Shown here: piece after piece, positions 1 through 12,575 of the stretch
Position numbering within the stretch: position 1 is the stretch's first letter
Layout: each line of letters begins with the position of its first letter
Notes under the pieces: generated by a model
The model's database searches: none
Told to the model about the DNA's origin: nothing
Seen by the model: only the letters and a program-made list of their open reading frames with translations
DNA from: Cristatella mucedo
Taxonomy: Eukaryota > Bryozoa > Phylactolaemata > Cristatellidae
NCBI GenBank assembly: GCA_009760855.2
Contig: WPIO01000043.1
Coordinates: 2,452,501 to 2,516,500, forward strand
Reading direction: 5' to 3'
DNA: 64,000 nucleotides
Position numbers and translations under genes: made by a program

Positions 1-119
1 AAGAGCCGCAGTGACCTCTCCTTACCTGCACATCCGACCATGCCGTACGTCAGACCGCGGCCTAGCCGGTGATGCTTACCGCATCACAGCCGTCCATTCC
101 CAGCCAACCGAGCCTAGCC

Positions 120-545
120 TGTCAGCTAACGGATACATAGTCAAGTTCTTACGCTGATCTACAAGGCCCGCGACGGCTTGGCTCCTCCATATCTAGCTGA
201 ACTGCTGCACCAGTTTCAGCCTCCTCGTGCCCCTAGGTCCTGTATGAACGATAAACTAGCTGTTCTATTCCTCTGCTTATAGACCGTTGGCGACAGAATA
301 TTTAGCTCTACAGGTTCTAGACTGTGGAACTCGCTTCCCGATTCTAACGCAATGACAGCTACTCTCCTGCTTCCGACTACAGGCATATCCAGTCCAGTAG
401 TGTTGTGCTGTTACTGCCATGCTACTCACTACCTCAACTGCTCCTCTGACACTTCTACGCTTCACACTTTCTCTTTGTTTTGAGATTAAGTCGGCTGACT
501 AGCGATTCGGAACCAAAAGCGGATTAGGAAGTGAGTGGGCTATAC
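120..545 (+). mobile_element. LINE-B fragment, reverse transcriptase C-terminal part
   Basis: The + strand translates, with stops, to the C-terminal region of a non-LTR reverse transcriptase protein, including ARDGLAPPYLAELLHQFQP and SRLWNSLPDS. The same blocks recur at 12130-12320, 30890-31090, 53700-53900 and 63650-63850. It is 5'-truncated and decayed, and ends before the family's terminal hairpin. Bases 1-119 match nothing else in the window that I can see. Confidence 0.75.
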
Positions 546-924
546 AAATGTCTAATGCAAGACATCCACGCAGTCTCTATCGTTCTCTATCTATCAATCC
601 GTCTCTATCTCTATTTCTATCATTAAGTTACAGACGCAGATACAAGATATCTGGACTCTCGTAACGTATCCCGAGTTTCCTACGTTTCCAGAAAAAAGTT
701 TGATTTGGTATGCACATGGCAGGAATAATAAAATTGTCACTTCAGTAACAATTGCGGTTGAACAGAAAATAAGTTCCGTATAACTATCGATGTCGTTCAC
801 GTATAAAACGAATATCGAATGAGGATGAGCCATTTTCCAACAGTCTGCCAGGGGGCCGTCTACTCTGTGGTAATAAAAAGTAATACTAAAAACTCTTAAA
901 ACTTAAAACACTTAAAAGCACATC
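546..924. other. Unassigned, partly pyrimidine-rich
   Basis: An imperfect CTCTAT/TCTATC pyrimidine tract lies at about 570-630. The rest is AT-rich with no recognisable gene or repeat. Confidence 0.4.
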
Positions 925-1925
925 TAGAGACCTCAATCTTTTTTTCAGTGCTTTAAATTTGCTGCAAAGGAAACACGATCGCATGGTAAGCGGTAGCCTA
1001 CTCGAAAAACGACAAGAATAACGTAGTTAGGTGTGATATACACATGGTAAGCATGCGAGTGTGGTAATTGACTTGTTGTAGTATTAGCACGCATAAGCCT
1101 ATAGAGGTCGAATAGCAATAACCCACTAAATGCTGTTATTAATAGATTATTTATTCATTTCATTCTTAAATTATTTAATTCGGGATGCCGTCACGCATGT
1201 CGGGAATAGTTCCAGACTTTGGAAGCATACGAACTTAAGCCACGTTCTCCAGAGTATTTGAGGCTTCTAGCAGGTACAGGTAACTAGTTAGATACCAAAA
1301 CGTTGGTGGTACGATGCTTAGCCGGTGCGGCAATAGATCTGATAAGTAGGCTGGAGCCAAAGAATGCAGCTGCCTAAAAGTGAGCGACACAACCTAACAC
1401 TCAATACGTTTCTTGCCTGGTTGCAAGTGTAGTTTTGTGAGAAGTGGTGGGATGTGGCAACTGAAGTACTAACGACCTACAAGCCTAGTGGCAGAGTTTT
1501 GCACCAGATTTATGCTCCTGATTGTTCAGGCCAGTTTGGTTTGATCAAAGCAAAGATATAATTAAGTTTCATCTTCATAGAAGTAAAAGCCTAGATTGAG
1601 AATATCAATTAGATAGTCAAGAGGAAGAGTATAAACCATGAAAACTACAGCACCCAGCACATATTCCTGAGTTATTCCATGTAGCATCTGTTCCTCGGCT
1701 GTTCTTTGTCCATTTACATAAATACTCTGAAATCTCCGACATAGATGGGACCAAAACCATTCCAATGCAGCACTATTAACGCCCAGGCAAGTTGAGAGGC
1801 GTTCAAGAAGGATTTGCTAATCGGTTGCTATAAAATCTGCAGAAAGATCGAGCCAAAGAAGCTGAGATACTTTTGAATTTCCTAGTTTAGTCGCGTAAAC
1901 GTAAGACCTATCAGATCAATTTACC
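925..1925 (-). mobile_element. LINE-A copy, 3' half, decayed
   Basis: On the - strand it begins at the LINE-A 3' hairpin region (TTTGCTGCAAAGG on +) and continues through the 3' UTR landmark CCCACTAAATGCTG into the RT. The frame at 1562-1765 reads GAVVFMVYTLPLDYLIDI, matching RT motif B and beyond. The catalytic YADD is replaced by YEDE. Many stops make it a dead copy. Confidence 0.8.
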
Positions 1926-2344
1926 AATGTATTATAATTTTGTCTAAACGCTGGTATATTTTTAAGACCAGAAAAAATATATTAATTAATAATAATACAA
2001 CTTTGGTATTCACACTACTTACACTTATCCGTCTCTATTCACTATCCGTGTTCTGTCACGGAAGTGTCATGAACTAATTAAGAGGTAGAGCAAAAACAAT
2101 GGTGGCTTTAAGTAGCTGTGACGTCAAATTTAAAAATAACATTTCATATTTGTTATCAACTTGTCGACAATGTATATTTTTAACTTGCACACACAACCTT
2201 CTTTGTATAAATATTTCCTAAACTCTATAAGTCAATGCAAGAAAACAGTCGGAAAGCAATACGTTTAAAATTTGAAGTTGCACTCAACGATAACGTAGAC
2301 ATCTATCGTACTTTCAGAAGTTCTCAGTTTTGGAATATAACTAT
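1926..2344. other. Unassigned AT-rich sequence
   Basis: No exon, RNA or repeat recognised. It is probably 5' intron or flank of the transporter gene downstream. Confidence 0.4.
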
Positions 2345-2690
2345 CTATACATACATCGTACAAATGTCAAATCTTTGGAGACCGTGCCTTTAGTTCGTAT
2401 TCCCCCGAATCCGGGAACTCACTCCCGACCTGCGACACGATATCTCCGACATCTAAATGTTATGAGAATCTAGAAACCTATCTGTTTATGACAACAGTCA
2501 ATGGGTCCTTGTGAGCCGTCTTGTGTGGGCTTGTGCATGCATGCTGCCACTAACCAAACTTGCATGCTGCCCTTCCGCATGTTGCCCTTAGGCATGCTAT
2601 TCTTGCCGTTTATGCTACAACCAAAAATTTGACCGTGCTTTCTCTGCTGCAAATTTAAAAGTTCCAAAAAAGAGATTGAGGTCGCTGGGG
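2345..2690 (+). mobile_element. LINE-A 3' fragment
   Basis: Carries the C-terminal landmark (TTTGGAGACCGTGCCTTTAG), the GGGTCC...TGTGAG linker, repeated GCATGC-rich 3' UTR blocks and a degraded terminal hairpin (AAAGAGATTGAGGTCGC). It opposes the preceding - copy. Confidence 0.75.
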
Positions 2691-3069
2691 GCACAGAAAA
2701 TCAGATTTATTGCATATACTATTCTGAAGTATCCTGAATACAAGAATCTATAATTGTGGTATATTAAATGTCTCAGCCTGTATAATGCACAACTTTGCAA
2801 GGCAGCTTTCCCAATACAAAAATGATAGTGGGTAATCAAATGGGCTACCATTCTCTTGAACTATTTATAATTTCATTGACTGCGTAATGATTAAAGTCGT
2901 AATCTGAGCGCCAGAGACAGCATGACCTAGCCTCTCGACTAGAACACTCACACAGTGACAAATATTATTCCTCTTAAGTGGTGTTCCCTTATATGGCCCA
3001 GTTGGTACTATGCCTCTTTTATAATCATCAGTGAATGCCACTACCAACGTTAAAGGTGTTTTGTTTCAG
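2691..3069. other. Intron sequence before first recognised exon
   Basis: No repeat recognised. It ends in a polypyrimidine-like TTTTGTTTCAG, a good 3' splice site for the exon at 3070. Small - strand ORFs here have no recognisable similarity. Confidence 0.45.
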
Positions 3070-3217
3070 ATTTTTGGACGGCTCTCCATCAGGAGTGGTT
3101 TTCGTAGCTCTCTGCTTCATTTGCAGAATATTTGATGCAAACGGAACTGCAATGCTTACAACAGCGAGCTTTGCTATTCTGGCAAACACTGTTCCAGATC
3201 GAATAAGTCTTGTTATG
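3070..3217 (+). CDS. SLC18B1-like: MFS transporter (SLC18B1-like), exon encoding about TM4
   Basis: The exon is bounded by TTTGTTTCAG at its 5' end and ATG|GTAAGG at its 3' end. After one base that completes a split glycine codon (GG|A expected), 49 codons stay open. They include FVALCFICRIFDANGTAM and TASFAILANTVPDRISLVM. The pattern of a hydrophobic helix, then R..DA.G.A, then TASFAI.A...PD is typical of TM4 and the following loop in the SLC18 branch of the major facilitator superfamily. SLC18B1 proteins exchange vesicular H+ for polyamines. About 110 N-terminal residues (TM1-TM3) are missing upstream. The ATG at 3035 lies in the intron and is not the start. The exon joins in phase 0 to the exon at 13517. 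Confidence 0.8.
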
Positions 3218-3948
<731 letters not shown>

Positions 3949-3995
<47 letters not shown>

Positions 3996-4095
3996 TGAGA
4001 GAAAGAGTTAGAGGAAGCAGTTTGCAGAGTAAGAGCGTGGGTCGGCAAGTGAAAAAAAATTAAGAGAGAGAAAGAGAGATTAAGTGAGAGAGAAT
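3949..4095. repeat. (GA)n microsatellite with interruptions
   Basis: A pure GA run of about 40 bp at 3951-3991, then interrupted purine-rich AGAGAG sequence to about 4094. Low-complexity ORFs across it are artefacts. Confidence 0.9.
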
Positions 4096-4134
4096 AAATA
4101 TGAGCGATTTCCACTTCAATAATACGGATATGAA

Positions 4135-4390
4135 TCATGCATTTTTATTGTTTCCTCAGATAACTCAGTCTATTTCAGGTACTTTAAATTTATTGCAAAA
4201 GAAGAGCGACAGCATTGTTATTAGTATCATGCTCGAAGAAAAACACCATGATGTAGTTAGAGGTAACAAGCTCGATAAAAAACAGCACGACGTAGTTAGA
4301 GGTAATATGGACATGGTCGCCATACGATTATGGTTAGTGGCAGCATGCACAGTAGAATGGAAAATAAGCACACAGATAATAAAATCACAT
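4135..4390 (-). mobile_element. LINE-A 3' fragment with internal duplication
   Basis: A decayed terminal hairpin (GATAACTCAGTCTATTTCAGG on the + strand, shown here across its length) is followed by the 3' UTR block TGGTTAGTGGCAGCATGCAC. A unit of about 38 bp (GCTCGA..AAACA..ACG..GTAGTTAGAGGTAA) is present twice in tandem at about 4231-4306. It abuts the long LINE-A copy beginning near 4395. Confidence 0.75.
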
Positions 4391-4689
4391 GTAATAACAA
4401 TAATAATGATAATAATGCACTTGATAAAGCGCCCTGGGAGAGAACTTATTCTCTTTCTGGGCACTTTACATTTGCTGCATAGCGAAATGCAATTAGATGG
4501 TAAGAAAAATCATGGTTGAAAAACAAACGAATTAAATAATATGGTTAGGGGTGACACGCACAGGCTCAGCATGCAAATGTGGTTAGTGGCAGCATGCACA
4601 GTGTCAGCACACATAAGCACATGAAGGACAAATCACAGGGACCCACTAAATGCTGTCCTAAATAGATGTTTTTTAAGTTCCTTTCAAAT

Positions 4690-6220
4690 GTGGTCAGGTC
4701 AGGGGATGTTCTGACGCAGGTCGGGAGGGAGTTCCAGGCTTTGAGAGCATACCTAAAAAATGCACGGTCTCCATAGCATTTAAGTTTTGTAAGGGGTATT
4801 TCTAGACTGCTGGATTCCGAAAATCTGGTGGTGAGATGCTTGGCCTGATGGGGGACTATATCGGAGAGCTAGGCTGGAGCCATAGAATGAAGGGACCTAA
4901 TTGTGAGGGACAAAACCTTGAAGTCAATCCTTTGCTTGACTGCTGGCCAGTGCAGGTCGGCGAGAAGTGGAGTAATGTGGCAACTGCGACGCTCACGACA
5001 GACAAGCCTAGCTGCACAGTTTTGCACCAGCTGCAAACGCCTGATTGCACATGCTGGTAGGCCAGTAAATATTGAGTTTCAGAAGTCGAGACTGGATGTC
5101 AGGAATGCATGGACCAACTTAGTCGTGGTAACCTTATCTATACAAGCCTGAATTTTAGCAATGTTGTGAAGCTGAAAATAGGCAGATTTGACTGTGGAGC
5201 TGATATGGTCGTCTATCGCGAGGTCACTTTGCAGTATAACACCTATATTTCGAGCCTATTTGACAGGAGATAAGCTGGCAGAGCCCATTTTGAGAAACAG
5301 CCTTTCCAATTTCTGAATCACTCTGGGTTTACTCATTACTAGTAAGTCAGTTCTATCACCGTTTAGTTTTAGAAAATTTGCTGCAATCCATGTTCAAATG
5401 TCATCAATGCATGCAGCAAGTGAGTTGAGAGAATTTGAGGTGCTCGAAGGCTGGGAGGGATCAAAGCAAAGGTACAACTGAGTGTCATCCCCGTAGAAGT
5501 GAAAGCCTAGATTGTGCTTTGGCAATCAGCAAGAGGAAGATTATAAACCATGAAAAGAGCCAGACCTAGTACGGAGCCCTGAGGTACTCCATATTTCAGA
5601 GGTACTTCAGTTGATCTTTGTCCAATCCTGTCAATACTCTAGAGTCTCTCACTGATATAGGACCTGAACCACTGCAAAACAGTGCCAGTGATGCCCAGGT
5701 GAGATGAGACGTGCTCAAGAAGAACTTTGTGATCGATGGTATCAAAAGCTGCCGAATGATCGAGCAAAACAAGCAGATACACTCTACCCACGTCTGCATT
5801 CCCAAGTTGGTCGTTGTATACCCTAAGCAATGCTGACTCTGGAGTGATTAGCTCTAAATCCAGACTGGAACTTAATAGCACGGTGTGAGGTTTCGATATA
5901 TGAGTTCAGCTGGTCCACCACGACCTGTTCCAGTGTCTTTGATAGGAACGGTAGAAGGGAGACTTTGGGGTAGTTGCTTAAGTTCTCTTGGTCTAGTGTA
6001 GCTTTCTTGAGACGTGGCCTGACAACAGCGTTTTTGAAAGGTGCTGGGACATGACCTGTCTCTAATGACATATTAATGGTGTTAGTTATGCATGGCAGCA
6101 GCAGATCAATGTACCATAAGAGCAGAACAGTGGGAATACGGTCCAGAGGACTTGTTGTCTTCTTTCATTGAGATACGAACTTTAGGACTAGATCACCAGC
6201 GACCTGCTTAAAGGCTGACA
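4690..6220 (-). pseudogene. LINE-A reverse transcriptase relic
   Basis: The RT lies in broken frames. Motif-A region is DHSAAFDTIDHKVLLE (frame 5639-5881 and neighbours; canonical DLSAAFDTIDH). The finger region is PFLSKTLEQVVVDQLNSYI. The catalytic box near 5490 reads as YGDD, and the C-terminal block NSAARLV-like sequence lies near 5010. At least four frame changes separate these parts, so no enzyme can be made. The RT would copy the element's RNA at a nicked target (target-primed reverse transcription). Confidence 0.8.
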
Positions 6221-6467
6221 TTGAGGTGCAGCCAGTAACCGAGGAACAGTATTATAGTGGGGAGGTTGTCATCGCAGGGATGGATTCCCTGATCTTGTCT
6301 ATCGTCTGCACAAAAAATCGAGAGAAGCGATCGGCTAGATCATCACAAGGATCATCAGGTAAGGAGCTAATCTGTGAACGGTTGAGGAGATGGTTTATTG
6401 TCGACATCAGCATTTTTGGATTGTGCATCTGTGATTAAACAATATTTCTATAGGAGCTAGACTTACA

Positions 6468-7590
6468 TTAATCTTCATATGCCTGTCGATGGACAGATAG
6501 TCCAGATCTTTTGTATGCTCTTTCAAGTTTGCGTTTAGTAGACCTGGATAGTTTAATGTCTGTGGTAAACCATAGGCTGTCAGGGCGAGGGTGCACAATG
6601 TGCTTTATCAGAGGTGCAAACTCGTTGATCGTGTCAGCTAGTGTCGTGTTGTAGCTATCTACCAATGATGACAGATCGCAGGGAGGACTGAACAGCAGAG
6701 GTGAAGCAGATATCCTCGCATGGACAGAATCGTGGTCAAGGGTCTTGGGGTTGCACGATTCACTGGTTATTTTAGATGAGGATGTGGGCACACACTAGAT
6801 TGTAGATACACATGTAGATTGAATGATATCTGCATGTGGTCGGATAAGCAGGACTTGGTTATAATTGGTGATGACAAAGTGCAGTTGTATGAGAAAATCT
6901 GGTTGAGTGTGTAACCCTTGATGTGGGTAGGGCCATGCACATGAGCCACAAGAGACAATGAGTCAGTCAATGCATGAAATTCGGTGCTGAAAGCCTCAGA
7001 TAAGTTATCAAAGTGAACGTTGAAATCACCCGTAACGAGGGAAGATCAATTTATTGCACTCAGAATCGAAATGAGATCGGAGAAATCTGAGATAAAGCAG
7101 GATTTTGCACCTGGTGGACGATAGACTACTGCCACTATCGGTAGCTTGTTTTCCGGTGAGACCAAGACAATTGATTCAAAAGACTGCTCCGAGGGTACTG
7201 CAAATGGCTTGAAGTTGAATTTTGAGCTCACGATTATAGAAACTCCACCTCCAGTTTTGATTGATCTAGGGTTGTGAAAGAATGAGAAACCAGGTGGAGT
7301 ACGTCTTTAATTGTCGGCAGTTTATCGATTTCAGCCAAGTTTCAGTTAGGGCGAGCAGGGCGATACCATTTTCAGAAATAAGGTTGGTTATTACCAGAGG
7401 CTTATTGCAAATTGAGGGAGGATTCCAACGGCAAGCCTTAAGACTGGCCGATGGAGTTACAACAGGCCTGATGATCACTAAGTTAGAGATATTCACAGTG
7501 ATGCATGTGGGGGAGCCTGCTGAGAGGTTCGAGGCAATGCTATGAATACCAAATGAGCTGGTACTCAGCTCCCAGTTCCTGCCCAATGAG
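6468..7590 (-). pseudogene. LINE-A APE-type endonuclease relic
   Basis: The N-terminal block ends in LISENGIALLALTETWL (frame 7266-7586), the hallmark ETWL strand of APE endonucleases in L2/CR1 LINEs. Downstream come AVVYRPPG (frame 7046-7231), HIKGYTLNQIF and SCLSDHMQISF (frame 6767-6970) with the catalytic SDH motif intact, then the linker with PRPDSLWFTTDIKLSRSTKR (6468-6791). The blocks lie in different frames, so the gene is dead. The copy at 61039-61755 carries the same domain in one frame. Confidence 0.82.
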
Positions 7591-7999
7591 CAGGTTCTGA
7601 GCCTGGGGTTCCGGCCACTGTGGCGGCTATGGGGTGCTTTTCTTTTGTTAATGCATAGTTCATGAATCTTAGCAACAACATTACTATCTAGGAATGCATT
7701 TGATCTACGATGACGAAGCGATAGCAGCTACTGACGATCAGAACTAACAAGCAGGATACTAGAGGCCGGCATAGCTAGGCAGCAGCCGCCGTGGGAGACC
7801 CAGCAGCCCAAAGCGATAAGCGTTTAGATGTCCCTAAGCACGTAATTTCTTAGGCTCTACGGTCAAATAACAATCAGAATAACTTTAAACAGATCTTAGC
7901 TGTATCGTTTCCGTATACGATGTTCGCAAGAACTTCGGTTTTCGGAAGAATTCTGCAACGAACACGAATGCTCGTTAGAGGGCTCTATGTCACGAGGCA

Positions 8000-8275
8000 A
8001 TGTACCATCTAAATGCCGCGATAAATCAACAAGATGCTTTTTCTCTTTTAAATGTAGTGGAGTCAGTGAATGTCGTAAAGCTATTCGGAAGAGACATTCG
8101 TTTTTTGGAAGCAGAAAAATAAAGGCACGGTCACCAAAGGATTTAAAGTTTGCACAAAGCTAATGCAAAAAAAAGTCCTAAAAGCTGCTGCTAAGGGGCT
8201 TATTGTAAGGGGGGGTAGATCTCATAGGTAGGCTGTAGCCAAAGAATTAAGGGACTTAAAAAAGTGAGTTGCAGA
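8000..8275 (-). mobile_element. LINE-A fragment, 3' coding region
   Basis: Antisense matches to the C-terminal RT region: GGTCACCAAAGGATTTAAAG and GGTAGGCTGTAGCC..AAGAATTAAGGGACTTAAAA on the + strand. Both ends are truncated and it is strongly diverged. Confidence 0.7.
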
Positions 8276-8301
8276 TATGACGGTGTATATGTATGTATGT
8301 A

Positions 8302-8362
<61 letters not shown>
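8276..8362. repeat. (TATG)n then (TG)n microsatellite
   Basis: TATG/TGTA tetranucleotides at about 8289-8308 pass into a run of about 52 bp of TG. The ORF through it (poly Val-Cys) is an artefact. Bases 8363-8650 hold nothing recognised. Confidence 0.95.
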
Positions 8363-8363
<1 letters not shown>

Positions 8364-8650
8364 TGTGCATTTTATTGCTTCTCCATGAATGCAGATTTTA
8401 GAAGGTCGAACACTAGACTGCCCAAAAAAACTACTAAGCCAGCACTAATAAGGACCGTTGCAGACAAGCCTTTGATTTGCATTCTCTACCTCTTACATTA
8501 CAACTGATCTTGATAGCCACAAACTCAAGTACTAATTAATACCATGAGTGAGAGAAAAATATTTTAAAGGCCGAGCGTAAGTAGCTTATTATTAAGCTGT
8601 GGAGGAATTAGTTGTCCTGAAATATTATATCCTTTCTATCTTAAAATGAT

Positions 8651-8701
<51 letters not shown>

Positions 8702-8828
8702 GCATATGCATGTATATATGTAAATATAGATTTTTATATATTTACATATACAAATATTCGTATATATTTACATACATATGTATATGTGTTTATGTAAATA
8801 AATTTATATATATATATGTGTGTATAAA

Positions 8829-8864
<36 letters not shown>

Positions 8865-8945
8865 GTGTTTATGTATGTAAATATATATATTCATATATTT
8901 ACACACACATATATATATATATTTATATATATATATATGTACGTA
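8651..8945. repeat. (CT)n and compound (AT)n/(TATG)n microsatellites
   Basis: A CT run of about 34 bp, then TA runs interrupted by TATGTA/TTTACATA units repeated several times to about 8940. Expansion of an AT-rich simple repeat fits best. Confidence 0.9.
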
Positions 8946-9139
8946 TGTGTAACACGTGTGTGTACACATTTATGTGCAATACGTGGGTTTATGAGCTGTT
9001 TATTACAGTTTGAATATAATTAGGCACGTATTTGGTCTGATGACTGCCATCACCAATGATTAACACTCCTCGTACACGTGGCACCAAGCTCTACCTACAA
9101 TTTGATCCCTTTCATCCTTCCAACACAATAAAGTATCCC

Positions 9140-9204
9140 CACTCTCTGTCTCTCTGTCTCTCTGTCTCTCTGTCTCTCTGTCTCTCTGTCTCTCTGTCTC
9201 TCTG

Positions 9205-9290
<86 letters not shown>

Positions 9291-9308
9291 TCTCTCCCTG
9301 TCTCTCAC
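9140..9308. repeat. (CTCTCTGT)n then (CT)n microsatellite
   Basis: An 8-bp unit repeats about eight or nine times, then changes to a CT run of about 60 bp and CT with T interruptions. All three frames on each strand stay open, giving spurious Arg-Glu and Ser-Leu ORFs. Confidence 0.95.
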
Positions 9309-9602
9309 CCTCTAGCTTTGCTGTGTTTATACCCACAAAATATAAATGGAGTATACTTTCCACTCGTTCAGTGATGACACACTAACTTACTAGCTATTAA
9401 AAATCAAGAGCGACGACACATAAATCGACAAGCTTAAAACTAAACATTTTCACAGCCAGCATGTCTCCTATGACGCCTGTATATAAACTAGTCACCCGGT
9501 TTATAAATCACCTTCGTTTGTCAACTATTGCAGATCCGAAGTCAAGTTTACCTCATTTCACCTACGTAATCTTTGTCTTAATTTATTCCCCATAGATGGG
9601 GA
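9309..9602. other. Unassigned intron sequence
   Basis: No repeat or exon recognised between the microsatellite and the next LINE copy. Confidence 0.4.
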
Positions 9603-10300
9603 CCAAGCTTTTGATACTATCGATCACCAAGTCCTTCTTAAGCACCTGTCACCTCGCCGGAACTTAACTGGCATTGTATTGCAATTTTTCATTTCCATCC
9701 TCAGTAGGAGATTCTAGTTTATTGACGTGAATGGACAAGGATCATCATAAGAACGTCTGAAATATAGGGTTACTCTTGGCTTGGTTACTTTTTCAAGCTT
9801 CGGTCCTTCACTTGTAGGTTCCCTCATTCTTTGGCTCCAGCCTACCCACCAGATCTGCTTCTGTAAAAGGCTAAGCTTCATACAGCCAGCTTTTCAGAAT
9901 ATAGGATATACCCCGTAATACCTCAAATTATTTGGAGACCCTGATTTTAGTTGGTATGCTCCCAAAACCTGGAACTCACTCGTGACTTCAGTCATGACAT
10001 CCCCTGGCTTTGCCGCATGAAAATAATATTTAAAAATGCACTTATTTGCGACATCTTTTAGTTTGTTCCTGTGATTATTCCTTTATGTGCTAACGAATGC
10101 TGACATTGTGTATGCTGCCACTAACAGGCACTTACACGCTGAGCCTGTATACGTCACCCCTAACCATAGTATTCTTGTTGTTTTTCGAGGGTGCTAGACT
10201 AAGCCATTCGATCATGTTTACGTTGCAGCAAATGTAACCGGCCGAGAAAGAGATAGAATTTCCAAAGGGCGCTTCATCAAATGTGTTATTAAGGCTGTTC
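9603..10300 (+). mobile_element. LINE-A copy with internal deletion
   Basis: Starts in RT motif A (TTTTGATACTATCGATCACC), runs through the GLTG-like helix and the VNGQ block to about 9765, then jumps to the C-terminal region at about 9795 (CATTCTTTGGCTCCAGCCTA). It therefore lacks motifs B and C. The 3' UTR and a decayed hairpin follow to about 10300. Confidence 0.8.
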
Positions 10301-11420
10301 ATTTCCTACTACTATAAATTCTCATAGGTCTGGGCTCTTTTTAGTACCCATGTTTGGAGCTAAACGTTTGCTGATCGTCTGGGGGACGTAATTGAGCACG
10401 TCCAGTCCATGCAAGAAATTGTACCTACTTGCTCAAAGTAAGCAGCCCAATACCAAGACCTTCTTCTGGTAACTTACCTTTACGTCCCCTATTTTTCCCC
10501 ACTTCAGGTTTTCTAACCGACCTACTCCTTAACCACATCCACCCTTATAACATAGGCTTTCGCATCTCACACTGCTTAGCCCTGCCTTAGATTAACCAAG
10601 ACCATTTTGGAGACCAAACCTTTGGTTCGCAAGTTTGCAATGCCTAAACAGTGCTCAGCAATTACGCCATTAACTACCCCCCCCCCCCCGATCAACTCTA
10701 TGGAATGAAAATCCAACAAATGGCACGAGTTTCTTGCTGCATTTCATTATGCTTGCGGTTTTCCGTTGAATGTTTTTGTTTTGTGGGGCTGTCTATTTCA
10801 GCAATTTCCGTTTGTTTTTATGTTAACAATATTTCTAACAACTTTTACATTGCTATGGTTACAGACAGTAAGCGTTACAGCTAGTCAGCCTATCGCGTAT
10901 TGGGAATACCATGTGTAAAGTGTCGTATCAGTGAAAAGTTGTATTGTGAGCACGATTGAATTTGGCTAGGCATTTATTCTTAGCTTTTTTGAGAAATATA
11001 GCAATACAATTTCAAGGAATAAGCAATGATCACGAGCCCCTCTTAATTATGTAATGAATCATTTCTTTCTTTCCTTTTTTAACTAGTATTATAAAGTCAG
11101 GATAAGTTAGATGTAGTGTTGTCGGTAAGGCGTAAGTTGAGGAGTTCAAGTTCAAAGCTTTGGAATTGGGGCAGTTGTCTTCAACTGGTTTGACGTCCGG
11201 GTAGAATTTTATAAGAACCAATAAAATCCACAATTAAATTACAATTTTTACATCCGTAGTTCTTTACGATACAGCTCGATAACAGCTCATTATTTAAGCA
11301 TATGTAATTCATGCAACATGACCTGACCCCCACGCGATGCAGTTTCAAAACAATCAGACAAGTACGATTTCAAATGTGCCAGTGCCTCATCTTCACTACC
11401 GACTGCTGTTCTCAATCATT
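10301..11420. other. Unassigned intron, 1.1 kb, with a C12-13 run
   Basis: Ordinary AT-rich DNA. A homopolymer C tract lies at about 10677-10689. I checked for a transporter exon with correct splice borders and saw none; the flanking exons already join in protein. Confidence 0.4.
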
Positions 11421-12575
11421 CAAACTGGACAACGCCTGTGTAATGCCTTAATACTCTGTCCTCGGTCGCTTGCTGCTCTCAATTTATTTTTAAGCTCCGG
11501 GAATACTGATTGAGGCCCACGCAGGAGGATATCACTTTTAGGCTGATGATACCAACCTAATATTTTTCATTTAAACCGTCAGAATCTGATACACCAACTG
11601 AGATACTGAATACTTGCTTTGCCGATACTCGATCCTGGATGTCGGTAAATTTCTTGAAACTAAATGAAAAGAAAACCGAACTGATGCTCATAGGACACAG
11701 TAAGCTTGTGGCTGGATTAAAAGGCTTTGCCCTTCCAACAGGTCTTGCATAACCATCATCGAATGCTCAAAATTTTGGTGTCACTTTTGACAGCTGCCTA
11801 TATTTTAAAAGCTTCATTCAGAAGACTGCTGCTACAGCTAGTAATCACCTCCGATTGATATCTAAGGTAACTAGCATTCTTCCACAGTGGCATGCAAAAG
11901 ATATTTACTAGCTCCGTAGTATCGTCTTGGCTTGATTATAGTAAATTCAGTATGGCTGGGCTACCAATAGAAGTACCGAGGCCACTGCTGCTGGCTACAA
12001 ATATAGATGCAAGGCTTGTTTTAAAATGCCAGAGGTTTGATAATGTGTCTCTTGCTAAAAGAGCCGGCATGGCTGCCGGTTGATCTAGGTGAAAGTGAGA
12101 ACTTTTTAAGCCGGCCCACAAGGCCAGCCACGGTTTAACTTCTTCGCACTTAGCTGAACTGCTGCACCAGTTTCAGGCTCCTCGAGCCCACAGCTCCTGA
12201 GTGGACAATAAACTAGCTGTTTATTGTCCACATTGTTCAAATTTAAGGCCGTTGGCAACAGAAGCTTTAGCTCTGCAGGTCTTGGACTGTGGAACTTGCT
12301 TCCCCGATTCTTAGGTAACGACAACTACTCTTCTGCTGCCGACTATGTCTCGTCATTTCCAGCGATCCGGAGGTGGTACGTCCGTGCTACTCACTATCTC
12401 TAGAGCCCTATTGAGTTTGCAGTCAATCCCTCTTTTTCTTTGATTGCTGAGATTAAGTCTGTTCGCTACCGAATCCGTACCGAACGCTGCTTAGGCTGTG
12501 AGAGAGCTTTGCAAAGCTCTCCCGTGTAACACTCCCATACTCTTTATAGCTTTGTGGAGTTACTGAAGGAAATAT
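11421..12575 (+). mobile_element. LINE-B copy, RT core to 3' end
   Basis: Broken frames match the LINE-B order: the region after motif B near 11460-11480, GYHF-A-DDTN near 11535-11560, LNACLA-like sequence and KL-EKKTELMLIGHS near 11655-11700, then the C-terminal AELLHQFQ block near 12150. The terminal hairpin region (TTTGTGGAGTTACTGAAGG) ends near 12575. It is diverged and stop-ridden, and lies in the intron on the gene's sense strand. Confidence 0.8.

Larger units (their letters stand above)
4395..7990 (-). mobile_element. LINE-A, near full-length, inactivated
   Basis: Read on the - strand: a GC-richer 5' leader (about 7990-7600), APE endonuclease (about 7586-6470), linker, reverse transcriptase with C-terminal region (about 6220-4690), 3' UTR, terminal hairpin and an (ATT)n-like tail at 4395-4420. 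At about 3.6 kb it is the longest LINE-A in the window. The two conserved domains in APE-then-RT order and the microsatellite tail place it in the L2/CR1 group of non-LTR retrotransposons. Frameshifts and stops break both domains. The extreme 5' end is uncertain because no second complete copy is available. It sits inside the first recognised intron, antisense to the transporter gene. Confidence 0.85.

Noticed and set aside
8276-9310. CRISPR-like or satellite array
   Set aside because: Repeats are simple 1-8 bp units without unique spacers; the DNA is eukaryotic.
9060-9385. Long + and - ORFs across the CT-rich block (Ser-Leu and Arg-Glu repeats)
   Set aside because: All frames of a CT/CTCTCTGT microsatellite stay open; no protein signal.
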